Numbered from the stretch's first letter, positions 50,188 through 62,457 are shown. The stretch is DNA of 64,000 nt from Annona cherimola (GCA_030490835.1 CM059971.1:71380224-71444223), one strand, 5' to 3'. Notes: generated by a model not told the origin, from the letters alone. Translations and numbers: made by a program.

Positions 50188-50540
50188 TGCACCCGGGTGC
50201 ATTAAATCCATTTTATTTTTTAAAATTTTTTTTTATACAAGTGTTAGTATAAGTGTATTTAATATGTGTATCAATTTTTACCATTTTTGAGTATTTTAGA
50301 TATTTATTTTTTATTTTGAAAATCAATGACATTTTAGTTAATTTTTTTTAGTAATTTTAAATTACCTAAAATGCAGCTGATTTTCAAAAATAAAAAATAA
50401 ATATTTAAAATACTCCAAAAATGGTAAAAATTGATACACATATTAAATACACTTAAATTAACAATTTATAAAAAAAAATTTATATAAAAAATATAAAAAT
50501 GAGTTAATGCACCCGGGTGCACTGAGGGTGCACTGAGCTG
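50188..50540. mobile_element. Hairpin MITE with GCACCCGGGTGC ends
   Basis: TGCACCCGGGTGCA, a perfect palindrome, occurs at both ends (50189 and 50509). The core words AAGTGTATTTAATATGTGTA / ACATATTAAATACACTTAA pair. The subtype is shared with 27220-27540. Confidence 0.8.
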
Positions 50541-50786
50541 GGTGTAGGAAATCGCTACCCAAACTTAAACTCACTACATGATAGGTTATATGTAATAATT
50601 AAATTAAGGCCAAGAAAGATATATATTTGAAATTACGCCAAGCGTAATGGTTGATCGGTTTAGATTTCTAATGAAAAGTTGTGTGATTACATTAAAATAT
50701 TATGTGCGGACGCTTGTATTGAATGCGCAATATGGGCAGGCAAAAAATAACTTTTGAATTTTTATAAATGTGTGGGGTCTTATATA

Positions 50787-51226
50787 TGAAGGGTGATTCT
50801 TCTAGGCTGGCCTAAGTTAGGCCTTACTTAAGCTAACTAAAAAAACATATTTTTTTAATTTTTCAGAAATTTACGAAAATGCTACTTGGTTTATAAGCTA
50901 AATATACATAGTTTTACATGTCCGTATGATCCTATGTGGCAAGCTGTGGGACCCTCCACAAATATTTTTTTGATGGACATATACAATTAGGTATATTTAA
51001 TCTATAAATCAAGTTTTATTATCTTTAGATAATTTTAATTTTTTATTTTTAAATACAGTAACATTTTTAATAATTTACAAAAATGCCACTATGTTTAAAA
51101 ATAAAAATATTTAAAATTATCCAAAAATGGTAAAACTTGGTTTATAGATTAAATACACTTAGTTCTATATGTCCATGAAAAATAAAAAATTAAAATATGT
51201 TTCAGATTGACCCACCGTAATTATGG
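50787..51226. mobile_element. Rearranged hairpin MITE of the shared-core family
   Basis: The core is present (AATCTATAAATCAAGTTTTA / TGGTAAAACTTGGTTTATAG, centre near 51075), and a second partial arm is at 50855-50930. The ends (AAGGGTGATTCTTCTAGGC at left) do not pair cleanly. Confidence 0.5.
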
Positions 51227-51229
51227 TGC

Positions 51230-51495
51230 AGTCCACTGTAACATGGGCCCCACACATATTAGAACATAATGAAATTCTATATAATTGTTTATCCATATAA
51301 AATTATACTTTAGACGGTTTAGATATTGAAAATACCACTTTAAGCTTAATATTTATATGAAACTATTTTATTACATTGATTTTACACAATTTTAAGATGG
51401 GGACCATACACATGTTGGATTTGGATGAAAATTAGTATGCTAATAAAGTGAATAATCTAAATATAATGAATGAAGTAAAATTTTCATTTATGATC
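51230..51495. repeat. Family E MITE arm
   Basis: It matches the right arm of the foldback at 42730-43350: ACACATATTAGAACATAATG, TTAGACGGTTTAGATATTG, GATGGGGACCATACACATG, GAAAATTAGTATGCTAATAAA. Confidence 0.6.
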
Positions 51496-51547
51496 AAATG
51501 GAGCTCACAATGCATGGACCGCATGATGTAGTTGCATGCGCTGGATC

Positions 51548-51548
<1 letters not shown>

Positions 51549-51582
<34 letters not shown>

Positions 51583-51583
51583 T
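51549..51583. repeat. AT dinucleotide microsatellite
   Basis: About 17 uninterrupted TA units; probably polymorphic. Confidence 0.9.
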
Positions 51584-51654
51584 CATGTGTTAGAAAATTT
51601 TCAAAATTTTAGTATTTTTTATTTCCAAAAATCAATAAAATGGGTAGGGGCTTT

Positions 51655-52340
51655 TATTAGTCCAAATGGTTATTTTTCATTTTAATAAAATTTCAATATC
51701 TAAAATTTTCTTATAATATTCATTCAAATATACTTAGTTTTTTTTATAAGTTCACGTATACTTAGTTATGGTGCCAAATTTTGATAATTTTTACGTATTA
51801 TATATTTATTTTCAAAATTTAACAGTTTTTATTCGGTCACAAGTAATGTAAATATGTAATGTATATTTATAACAAATAATTTTCAATAGAAATGAGTTTT
51901 GCACCAGAAATATAAACATATTAATTTATACTGTAAATGGGTTAGATGTAATTTTTTAAAATATGAACAATCATTCGTAAAAGTTTTTTTAATCATTCGT
52001 AAAAGTTTTTTTAATCATTCGTAAAATATTAAATAGACCATATACGCAGCAAGCCTACCATTTATGTTTTCAGATCAGCAATGGTAATGTTGGTTTCCTC
52101 GTACACTTTTTTTTTTTTTGAGCAAGGTTTCCTCATACGTTAAGAGCATGGAAATTTGTCAGTTTAGGTACACCGTCCCGGTTTTTTTAATAAATATGTA
52201 AACTCATTAGATTACGGGTTATATGTAACAACTTTAATTTTAAGGCAAAAAGGATATATATTTAATTGAAATTATGCGACGTATAATGGTCGATCGGTTT
52301 CCATTTCTAATTAATTAAAATATTACTTGATTACATTAAA
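51655..52340. repeat. Segmental duplication, right copy
   Basis: It matches 49385-49810 plus 50545-50720 and lacks the MITEs. It carries its own expansion, a 22-bp word (AATCATTCGTAAAAGTTTTT) repeated three times at 51975-52030. Confidence 0.75.
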
Positions 52341-52344
52341 AATA

Positions 52345-53010
52345 AAGGGTGCACTGTGTAGTTGGGAGAATTAATTGACCTTTTCACTGTTAGCATAAAA
52401 TCAACAAGATATTTGTATGGATTTCCTATGTATATGCATCTAAACTGGGTGGTTGATGTAACTACAAGATTGGGCAAAATTGCAAGTGTGTCACCACGTT
52501 TCCGAAATTTGCATATATATATCTACAAGATATGCTTAAAATTGCACGCATATCTACAATTCTAAAATCTTTTTGAAAATGTCAAAAATACCTTATAAAA
52601 ATAAAATAAAAATACGAGAAATGCCTTTAAAATAACTAAAATTTATTTTTCAAAAATATTACTTAAATTAATTAAATATATTTAATGGGAAAAATATTTA
52701 TGCAAACAAAACTTTTTGGAATTTTAAGTGAACTTCTTATAGTCTTCATTTATTGAAAATACAAGAAATACCTTTAAAATGCCAAAAAATTCTATTTTTA
52801 TGAATGTTCCTCACATTAAACGTAACTAATGTGAGGACTATTTTTTGAACATAAAATTTTTAGTATTTTTAAAGGTAATTTTTTGTATACTTTTTTTCAT
52901 TTTTGTTGTTTACTGTGGTAATTTCATCATTTTCGAAAAGAGATTAGGGTTTATTGGTATGGCCGCAATTTTATATACATAAATTTTAAAAAATTGTGAC
53001 ATTAGTAAAT
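52345..53010. other. AT-rich DNA, no gene
   Basis: Words such as GCAAAATTGCAAGTGTG at left and TATGGCCGCAATTTT at right hint at another decayed terminal-repeat element, but the match is too weak to call. Confidence 0.4.
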
Positions 53011-53014
53011 TAGG

Positions 53015-54240
53015 ACCATGCACCTCTGATCCTATGCACCCGCGGCCTAAGTCCCGCATATTTACGTCTGGCCTTTTTGCACCGTCGGATCGGGCGGAAG
53101 CCTTCTGGGCCGTGCGATAGAAATTTTCAACACATATCAAATTCGCCCCTCCGAGACATTGAATAAGAGAAGAAAACTTTCAAAAACCCACCTCCCCTCT
53201 TTTTGCTGGATCTATCTCGTTCCCTCTCGCCAACTCTTGCCGATCCTTCCACGCTGCTGCTCGTTGCTTCCAACGATGGGAAACATGCACCGAGGGGGTT
53301 TAGATTGTCACATGAAAAGCATGAGTCTGCACCACCTGTTGGCACAAAAACATTGAATTGGACTTTCCAAAGCATTCCATTACGATTAAAATTTTCAATT
53401 GGAAATTTACAAGCATTTCATTAGAATTTATAAGCACCACGCCAACAGGCTAGTTCACAGCAGCCAAGTTCCTATGTATAGCCTGCCAAGCAAATCTCAG
53501 TTCCAAACCATCACCAACACAGCCATGGGTGTGCTGATCTTCAACTAACGCAGCGTATTGCGTCGTCACCTTCAAAACAGATTCATCCATTTCCACACAC
53601 AAGAAATCAAAGAATCCACAATTGGGTTCTGGGGAATGTCATCAAGAACCCCCACCAACTCCAAGACAGAGCATCCGAGGCCTTCTAGCTGCTCGAACCA
53701 GCTCCTCCAGCCACACATAGCCAGCGCAAACCCGCCACCATCGGAATCAAGTACGGCTAAATCAGCATACTAATCTCAGGCTGAAATTCACATCCCCAAC
53801 ATGAATACACGCTGCATCGGGCTTCATAACAAGCAGAACCCGTGTCACTATCAGTGTCAAATTCGGCATCCTTCTGAGGAGTATATTAGTAATTTTACAT
53901 ATTTTTTAACGGCTTTAGCTCATGGAATGAGTATTTTTAGGATTAAATGCAAACTTAGAAAGTTTATTTGAAAATTTGAAAGCATAAATGCAAACGTAGA
54001 AAGTATATTTAGAATTTTGAGAACGTAATGGATATATTTAAAATTAAAGTCAAACATAATGTGTATATTTGAAAATAACCCTATTTTCTTTAGCTCTTAT
54101 CTAAGAGGGACGAATTTGAAATATGTCCAAAATTTCTATCGCATGGCTCACAAGGCTTTTGGCCGATCGGACGGTGCAACATTGCCGAACGCAAATCTGC
54201 GGACTATGCCAGACCGCAGCTGATCAGCTCTCCCCTTATA
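53015..54240. mobile_element. Mutator-like element with about 120-bp inverted repeats, possibly carrying a gene fragment
   Basis: The left arm (53025-53155) pairs with the right arm (54105-54235): TTGCACCGTCGGATCGG / CCGATCGGACGGTGCAA, GTGCGATAGAAATTTT / AAATTTCTATCGCATGG, CAAATTCGCCCCTC / GAGGGACGAATTTG. The interior (53160-53880) has higher GC content than its surroundings. On the minus strand it reads DAEFDTDSDTGSACYEARC and SCWGCEFQPEISML before a stop, which looks like part of a captured gene of unknown family. No 9-bp duplication was fixed. Confidence 0.6.
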
Positions 54241-54624
54241 TTTGGTCATTTAAGTAGTGACATGCCACTGCTTTTTAAGCTAAAACTTCGAAGGATTAAA
54301 GTAATTATTTCCAGAGATCCCAATGTAGTATATGTCCTGTTTAATTAGTCACTGGTGAGCACACCTTAGTATATCCCTAATACTAATTTTATATATAATA
54401 TATATTCAGTTTTAATGTAAATAAATATCAACACATAATATCATCGTGTTCGGTTCATCTTTATTCTTATTATACATTAATGAATAGTTTGATACTTTTC
54501 TGATTATTTTAGGAAAATAAAAACTTGATAAGCCAAACTCATTCTTAGAGCTAGTCTAGGGTACAATATAAGCACTTTTATATAAACTCATTCGCACATA
54601 ACTTAAAATTAGAAAATACATCAT

Positions 54625-54995
54625 GAGGGGTGTTCGAGTGCCTCCGGGTGCATGCCGGCAGCCATGCGTCAGGCCAAAAAATCCCTTTTTTTGTATTTCT
54701 TTTTGTGAACATGTAAAGTAAACCTATCAACTAAGTTTTATCATTTTGGATACTTTTAATTTTTTTTTTTTTGTAAACACAGTAGCATTTTTCGTAATTT
54801 TTGAGTCAGAAAATTACGAAGTACCACTATGTTTAAAAATAAAAATTACTTAAAGCATTCAAAAATAGTAAAACTTAGTTTATACGTTAAATACACCTAG
54901 TTCTACATGTTTATAAAAAATAAAAAATAAAAAATTGATTTTTTGGTCGGACATACAGGGGGTTTCATACTCTTGGCCTCAAAGAATCATCCCTC
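54625..54995. mobile_element. Hairpin MITE with 9-bp target duplication
   Basis: It starts GAGGGGTGTTCGAGTG and ends AGAATCATCCCTC. ATACATCAT flanks it exactly (54616-54624 and 54996-55004). It has the shared core (TTTTATCATTTTGGATA / AAAATAGTAAAACTTAG) and inner arms TAGCATTTTTCGTAATTTT. Confidence 0.88.
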
Positions 54996-55315
54996 ATACA
55001 TCATATAAGCCGCTTATGTGTGTATGTAAGTATATAAAGATGAAATTAGGCTAGATAAAAAAAATGATGAAATTAGGCTTTTTGGTTTTCAAAATTTCAA
55101 ATATATTAAATAAAATTTATAAACCGTAAAACTTCATAGGTAAGATGTTCACCCTTGGGCCCTATGATGTGGGTAAAAAATTCAAAAGAATTTAAAAAAT
55201 ATGCCCATGCACCATAAGCACTACAACTCAGTACAACCGAACAGGATGGAATTAATAAATTAAGACAATTTTGTACATTACTGTCATGTAACTGAAATCT
55301 TAAGATTTTAATATA

Positions 55316-55620
55316 GGGGGTGTTCAGGTGCCGCCAGGCTCATGGCTACCCCAATGTGTCCGGCCAAAAAATCCATTTCTTTTATTTTTTTAATAAATAT
55401 GCAGCGCCAGGTGTATTTAACCAATAAACTAAGTTTTACCAATTTTGGATGCTTTTAAGTATTTTTTAATTTTAAACACAGTGACATTGTGTTTAAAATT
55501 TTAAAAAATACTTAAAAGCATCCAAAATTGGTAAAACTTAGTTTATAGGATAAATGCACCTAGCCTTACATGTTTATAAAAAAATAAAAATAATAAAAAA
55601 ATTTGTTTGTTTGGCCCCTC
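55316..55620. mobile_element. Hairpin MITE with 9-bp target duplication, right arm shortened
   Basis: It starts GGGGGGTGTTCAGGTGCC and ends TTTGGCCCCTC, with TTTAATATA on both sides (55307-55315 and 55621-55629). The core is AAACTAAGTTTTACCAATTT and its complement. The right subterminal GC-rich part present in its relative at 54625 is missing. Confidence 0.85.
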
Positions 55621-55670
55621 TTTAATATAATAATTTTTCCTCCTCTAATTAGGTGGTGCAACTTGGAGAA

Positions 55671-56030
55671 GTGATTCTGTTTGATCGGGATAAGTAAATA
55701 TCTACTTAGCCCACTTCAAAAGGCCCATTAAATTTTTTTTTTTTTACTTTTTTCTCTGTACACTTGTTTATCTAAGTGTATTTAATATGTAAACTAAATT
55801 TTACCATTTTTGGATTGTGTATATATTTTTTTAAGATGTTTAAATATTTATGTGTATATATGTATTTAAAAATCTTAAAAAATATACACACATGTCCAAA
55901 AATGGTAAAACTTAGTTTTTATGTTAAATACACTTAGCTAAGCAAGTGTATGAAGAAAAATATTTTTAAATGAGTCTTTTGAGGTGGTCTAAGCATTGCA
56001 TATGCTTAGTTTGAGCTAACAGGATCATTC
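55671..56030. mobile_element. Hairpin MITE, GAGCTAAG subtype
   Basis: The left GATAAGTAAATATCTACTTAG and the right CTAAGCATTGCATATGCTTAG regions pair loosely. The core AAACTAAATTTTACCATTT / ATGGTAAAACTTAGTTTTT is present. CAACTTG / CAATTTG flank it. Confidence 0.65.
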
Positions 56031-56034
56031 CTTT

Positions 56035-57026
56035 ACAATTTGAGCTTATGAAACTTGGGTTTACCTAAATTCTAACCATATTTATAAAACCTAAATCCTA
56101 ACTCTATTTTTGAAAATTGGATTTGGGTTGAAGTTTATATTTTATTTAAAAGTGATAAGTTTATAATTTTATTTGAATATATAATGACAGCAAATCATGT
56201 AGGTAAACATAATAATTTATAATTAAACTATAAATTTTTAAAAATGTAACAATATAAAGAATATTTCTAGAAAAATTTAACATAAAAAACAAGATAAAAA
56301 GAATAAATAGATGTAGAGTTAAATGATAGAAACAAAGATAAATATAAATGCAAATATATACTTGATTTATAAGATAGTTACAATGCAGCAAACATGTATT
56401 CAAATATAAGTATAAATAACATAAAGTATGCAAAACATAAAGAAATATTGTTTAAGTATTATGTATATAATATATTTTATAATAAATACAAAAAGGGAAA
56501 TTCAGCTCAGGTTCGGATTTACTTGAACCCTGGCCCTATCACATTTACTAAATAGGTTTCTCGGATTTGGGTTTTACAGGCTTGAGTTGCGAAAAAGCAA
56601 GTTCTAATACATTTGAAATCGAGATCAAACTCAACCCAGCCCAAGTTACACCCCTACCTCTAAACAAATTATCTTCTCTTTTGGATGTAGAAAACCGTCA
56701 TCCATGGATATTTCGTTTGAAAATGATATAATTAGTTATCCCGGGTCCTTGAGGTTAACGACAGGCTCTTGCTGATTTGCAATAAAATTGCTAGAAATTC
56801 ATGGCTGACATGGAGGCAGCAGCAGCGATATATCATTATATTAACTCCTCCTCCTCTTCTTCTTCTTCTTCTTCTTCTTTTTAAGGTAGGGGGGACGGAG
56901 ACGCGCACAAACCTTGATGTCATCATACCAAATTTTTTTAAAATTAAGGCATATACATACTAGTCATCTAATATCATGAATTAGTAATTCAATATTTGCA
57001 TAATCCTCATAATAAAAAGGAACCAA
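56035..57026. other. Intergenic DNA, no gene; CTT microsatellite
   Basis: A CTC/CTT triplet run lies at 56847-56881. The translations on both strands there are homopolymeric and not genes. The rest is AT-rich. Confidence 0.5.
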
Positions 57027-57034
57027 ACAATACC

Positions 57035-60000
57035 CAATGTTGTCAGAACCGAACTGGTAAAGGAACTGGTCTGGTTCGAACCAGTTTGACCGGTTAATCA
57101 AACCAATTCGAACCAGTGACGTCAGCATGGCATATTTATGATGTCATAAATGTTAAAATTTTTAAAATTTTAAATAAATATATTGATAAAATTATATTTT
57201 TATAAATCCTAAATATATATGTTAGATTTTAAAGACCACAATATAAGAACAAAACATGCAGGAAAAAATTAATAGCGAGTTTTAAAAAATATTTAAGCAT
57301 AAATTTTAAAAAAATTAACTACATTAACTGACCTGAAAAGACTTAAACTTATAATAAGCTATGACCGTTGTCGCTTGGTTGTTGGTTCTTGAATTCTTCC
57401 TCTTTATCTTGGTACCTTGATGAATTGCTATAAACATACCTGAAAAAATAAGAAATAAAATAAATCAGTAAGTGTTGAAATTTTGAATAATTAACCTATA
57501 ATAATATGAAAATTAAGAATATCTCCTATGTTCAGCAAAAAATGAAAATTTAGAAGTTTATAAACCATTAAATGCATCATTCTCATCAAACATAGATTTT
57601 AAAAGTATATAAATACTTCATTTCGACCAAATATAACATTTTAAAAGTCTAACAACACATCATTCCCACCAAACATAAAATTTTAAAATTCTACAAACAG
57701 TCAAACACACATTCTTGTCTGGAAATCCACCATTCACATCATTACAAATATTAAAAGAAAAGGCTTCAATTTTCTTCTTCATCAAGGTCAACAACAACAT
57801 CTTCACCTTGCCCGCCAATCAGAGTTCCTAAATTAAAATACAAAAAATGAAAATATTAGTTACATACTCCCATTTTTCTTATGAAAGCATTACTTTTACA
57901 TAATTGAATCAAAACTATAGTATAATACCAAAGTCTTCAACTTCTTTTGTTTCTTTCCTACTGTTTGGTTGATCTATTTGCAACCAAGTGTCAACATCTT
58001 CATTTGTCAATAATGGAGACTCATCTTCTACCACCCACTCCTCTAATATATCAATATCTTCTAAAGAAATTGGATCATAATATTGATATTTCTTCTTCTT
58101 CCTATAAAAAAGATACAAAGAGGTTACTTGGAATAAAACATGAGTAATTTGCATTTCTAAAAAAAAGCAACGAGAGTTTATACTTTATACCTATCCAATA
58201 ATCGTAAATTGTATTGAACATATACAATATCACATAACTTTTGATGTTCTAGTCGATTCCTCTTTTTTGTATGAATGCGTTCAAAAACACTCCAATTGCG
58301 TTCGCATCCAGATGAACTGCATGTTTGACTCAAAATCTTCACAGCAACTTTTTGCAAATAGGAGTGCCACATCCATAAGCTTGCCACCAAATAACTACAA
58401 CAAATGAGCCACCGTTAGGATACTATTTAAGTATTCATAAATAAATAACTAATTCATAAGGATTACGAGTTAATACATATACCTGGGGATAGGGTATAAC
58501 GAGAATGAAGAGCAATTGGGCTTCCAAAATCATCATGCGCGTAGTGGAACGAATCAATCTCATGAATAATACTTGTTTGGATATGTACATCGCCATGAGT
58601 CAACCGATGGATAGTTTGAAGCAGCCCTTGCATTGTCATTGTCTTTGTCAATTCATCCATGTGGTAGTGAAACTGTGGATTTAGGTAATGACCAGCTAAA
58701 TGAAGAGGCCGACCAAGTTGATTTTCCCATCGGTTATCCACAATTGCGAGGTAGGGATCACAAGGCATCTTAAATTTCTTCAAAGTCTTCTGCATTGCAT
58801 TTTTAGCTTTACGCATTGCCTCATAAATGTATCCCATTGCAGGCCTTTCATCACTATCTACTATTCGTAACACACGAACAAGTGGTTCAAATGCTTTCAC
58901 AATAATTTCACATCTTTCCCAAAAGGAAGAACTCAAAACATAGTTAGAAGCAGTTCTTCCATTTTGAGAATTTTTCCATTTGCAATCTACCCATTCTCTA
59001 TAAGTGAACATTGCTCGTAGTTCGTTCATAGAGTTCAATATACTTTGCAATGCTATAAAATTTATTGCAAAACGAGTTATAGCAGGACGAATAATTTCCT
59101 TTCCACCGGTAAATTTTCTCATCAAGCACAAAACAAAGCCATGATTATTAATAAATGTTGAAATAGAACGAGCTTCCTCTATCACCTCTTTCACATCTTT
59201 CATCTTTGCAATATCTTCTAGCATCAAATCGATACTATGTGCAACACATGGTGTCCATACAATGGATGGATATTTATCATTCAGTAAATGACCCGCAAGT
59301 CGATAGTTAAATGCATTATCAGTTACTACTTGCACAACATTTCTTGGTCCAACTTCCTCCACAATTGTGACGAATAATTCAGAAAGCATTTGACCAGTTT
59401 TTGAAAATTCGGAAGCATCGACATACTTTAAAAATATAGTTCCCTTAGGACAATATACTAGAAAATTTATCAAGGTTCTTCCCTTTTGATCTGTCCATTC
59501 GTCGGCCATTATGGAGCAACCAAATTCTTTCCACATTTCCTTAAATGATTTAATCTGATCCCTTACTTCCTTCACATTCTTTTTCAATAAGAAACCTCTT
59601 AAATCATGATATGTTGGAACTTTAAATCCATATTCAATTGAGCATGCATTATCAAACATAGATTGAAAGTGCACAGAGTTTGCAGCATTAAATGGAATAC
59701 AAGAAGCATAAAACCACTTTGCAATTTCTGAATGTGCCCTTTCAATTGCATCCTTACCAGCCATAACACTCTTAATGGATGGTTGCACACTCCCACTAGG
59801 TCCCTTCATTTTCTTTAAACTACCCTCTGTGTTTCTTTTCAAACTAGGGCCTACAACAACATCTTCTTCTTCATCAATAACTTGGTAGTCAGAAAATGGG
59901 TTACTTTTGGGAAGAGGGTGTTTTTTACTAGTGGTTGCAGATGTACCACTAGTTGCAAGATCATTTTTCATGCCCAAAAGTACGTTAGGTGGGACCTTTT

Positions 60001-61492
60001 TACATATAGCTACATCACCCTTTACATTTGCCAAATGCTTTTTTACCCTGTGAATTCCTCCTCCTGAGAAAATCTTCCCACAATACAAACATTTGTATTT
60101 ATTTTTTTCTAATTCTACTACATGATTCCATTCAATATCAGTTCTCATCCTAGTGGGTTTTGACCCAGAATCTGTTGTACTACTAGTTACCGGTGTTGCA
60201 TTTGATCCTGTATTTATAGACTGGTTTCCACTTTCAGATGGGTTTGATGACGTCATGATGATTAAATAATTACCTAAAATTGTAAAATGAAAAATTCATT
60301 TATCAATTATCATGTATTTAACATAATTTTCACAAATAGACAATTAAAATAAATTTTCCAATATTAGCATATAAACAATCAACAATAAATCATGCAATGA
60401 ATTTCACAAATCAATGCTATAAGTGTTATAAGTGAAGCTCATAAATACAAGAAATCAATGCTAAGTTGCTAACACCTTTTAAAAGAGTCTCTTATTTTTT
60501 CAATATTTCATAATCAACCATTCCTTATAATTCGAAGTGTATTCCTTATAATCAACTATTCATATTTATCATTTGTCATTTGACCTTCTTTCCTCAAATC
60601 ATGCAAGAGTGCATCAACCATATAGTTAATTGAAATAGTGGCTGCATATTTAGTTATTTACGCAAGATGCGATATTATTTAATTAATTATAATATTTTAT
60701 TAACTATATTATAATTTTTATTTGCTACATTAATTATGTGAAGAATTTTGTGCTATATAATTAGTTATGAGAATGATATTAATTACATGAGTTGCACGCA
60801 CAAAATTAGGCAAAAAAATTATGTATTAATGATTTAATGTATACCTAAATAAAAATGGCTAAATGTATAAATAATATGAGTAGTGAGCACTGAGTACGCT
60901 GTTTTGCAGCTTTTGCTGCTGATCGGCGAGACGACGACGGCGACGGCGATTCGGCGACGGGCGTGACCACAGATGGTGGATGGCGCGGTAGACTGCTCGA
61001 CGGACGGCGGGCGGCAACGCGTGCCCGACGAGGAAGACGAGGCGCGAGCTGAGTGGCGGATAGCGCGGGCAGGCGGACGACGAGGAAGACGAGGACGGCG
61101 AGAGGCCAGCGGGTGTGGCGGGCGCTGGCGCTACGGACGCGGACGGCGACGAGGATGACGACGAAAATGAGGGCGAGCCGACGAGGATGAGGATGGGGCC
61201 GGCGGGCGCGCGGGTGAGGCAGCGGCTAGGGTTTCCAAAATCGCAGCAGGCAGGGGGAAGAAAGAGGAGGGCGTCGGGCGTTCGATTTGCCGATTTTTTG
61301 ATTTTTAGTTCATTTTTTTAATATATATATATTTATTATTAGTTTATTACTGCTCGCCGTTCGGCCGCCGGTTCACCGATTCGGGCGGTTTTTTGTTATT
61401 GAACCGAACCACACTGGATCGAACCGGATATGGGACCGGTTCCCGGTACGACTGGTCTGACTGGCCGGTCCGGTCCGGTTTTACTAACATTG
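57035..61492 (-). mobile_element. hAT DNA transposon, nearly complete
   Basis: It starts CAATGTTGTCAGAACCG; the complement of the right end reads CAATGTTAGTAAAACCGG. The target duplication is ACAATACC (57027-57034) / ACAAAACC (61493-61500), one mismatch in 8. Both ends are rich in CCGGTT/AACCGG words, as is usual for plant hAT. It encodes a BED-type transposase on the minus strand. The GC-rich 60900-61300 stretch is presumably its promoter and leader. Confidence 0.9.
57766..60256 (-). pseudogene. hAT transposase (BED finger, DUF659, hATC), four exons, one-base frameshift
   Basis: Exons on the minus strand: 60256-58483, 58394-58191, 58101-57929, 57827-57766, all with GT-AG introns. The protein has a BED zinc finger (C56, C59, H69, H74), a DUF659/RNase H-like region with MADEWTDQKGR and VVTDNAFNY, a long middle region, then the hATC dimerisation block SSGCERNWSVFERIHTKKRN and an acidic tail (DPISLEDIDILEEW...). 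The exons total 2213 nt, one short of a multiple of three. The break lies in exon 2 between WWQAYGCGTP and LQKVAVKILSQ, near 58345, and fits a single-base deletion. Everything else is open over more than 730 codons, so this is a recently disabled copy, unless the base is a sequencing error. Confidence 0.85.
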
Positions 61493-61500
61493 ACAAAACC

Positions 61501-62320
61501 TTGAGCACTAGAGGAACAAGAAACACCCTCTCACTAGTAGAGCAAGGAAAAACCAGCCAAAAGTGCCGTTGGCAATAATCCAAACCGCGCGCACTGGATT
61601 GGTGCAGGGGCGGTTTATCATCATACTAACTTTTAGCCATGGTGAAGGTTGTCATTATATGTATCAATTTGCATTATAAGATTGCGATAGCAAAGCTGCA
61701 GTGAGTTAAGTTAATCCCACTTTAGTGATTTTTTTTTTTAAAGTTTTCACCGAAAGTACACTTTTAGCAATAAATCTTGTAACTGAGAAACTCGATTTTT
61801 TGCAACATCAATTATATTATTCTAGCTAAGTTAATTTTTAGCAATAATAATTGTTTAGGTCCCTAATTGTTAGCAACTCTAGCAATGAATTAAAGTGTAT
61901 TTTTTCTCTAAAAACATGTCGCTAGTTGTTGATTTGCTTGTGGTGGAAACTATGCTAACAACGATTTGGATGCCAAAACTTACATTAGCTCTAGTGATAT
62001 ATATACTTTTTAGCAATTTATGTACTCATTGAGCCAACTTAATAATTTTGAGTAATTTATTTATTTATTCTGTATCAAATGATCTCCGATTCGCCGTACA
62101 TTTTGTTGGACTTCAACGGCTAATCTGCCATCAGCCATTGGGCTTAATGAGGCCCATAGAAATTAGGTGGCTCACAATGATTGCACAGTTTTGGGCAATG
62201 AGCCCTTTAGCAGTTGGCTGGTTGAAAATAATTGCAATTATTTTTCTAATGCAACCATCTAGGAAGGATCCATGGTGTGGTCAATAGTAGAAGATGCCCC
62301 ACATTTTTTTAAACAATAAA
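61501..62320. other. Intergenic DNA, no gene
   Basis: No coding family signal on either strand; moderate AT content. A repeated AGCAAT theme at 61765-62010 suggests old repeat decay. Confidence 0.5.
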
Positions 62321-62321
62321 T

Positions 62322-62457
62322 TTTTAAAAAAAAAACAAAGAAAAAATCAAATGTCATATGAACGCATAGACAGACTGAAATAGATAGTTTTTTAAAAAAA
62401 AACAAAGAAAAAATCAAATGTCATATGAACGCATAGACAGACTGAAATAGATAGTGA
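62322..62457. repeat. 67-bp tandem duplication
   Basis: Two almost identical units contain ATCAAATGTCATATGAACGC and ATAGACAGACTGAAATAGATAG (starting 62346 and 62413). The identity suggests a recent event. It lies 84 bp beyond the transporter stop codon, so it may fall in its 3' UTR. Confidence 0.85.

Larger units (their letters stand above)
49385..50720. repeat. Segmental duplication, left copy (interrupted by two MITEs)
   Basis: The stretches 49385-49810 and 50545-50720 match 51655-52340 in order: TATAATATTCATTCAAATAT, TATATTTATTTTCAAAATTTAA, GGTTTCCTCATACGTTAAGAG, GGTTATATGTAA, GGTTGATCGGTTTAGATTTCTAA. The stretch 49820-50540, made of two hairpin MITEs, is missing from the other copy. Confidence 0.75.

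Noticed and set aside
56732..56963. Arg-rich and Leu-rich open frames on opposite strands
   Set aside because: They are produced by the CTC/CTT microsatellite.
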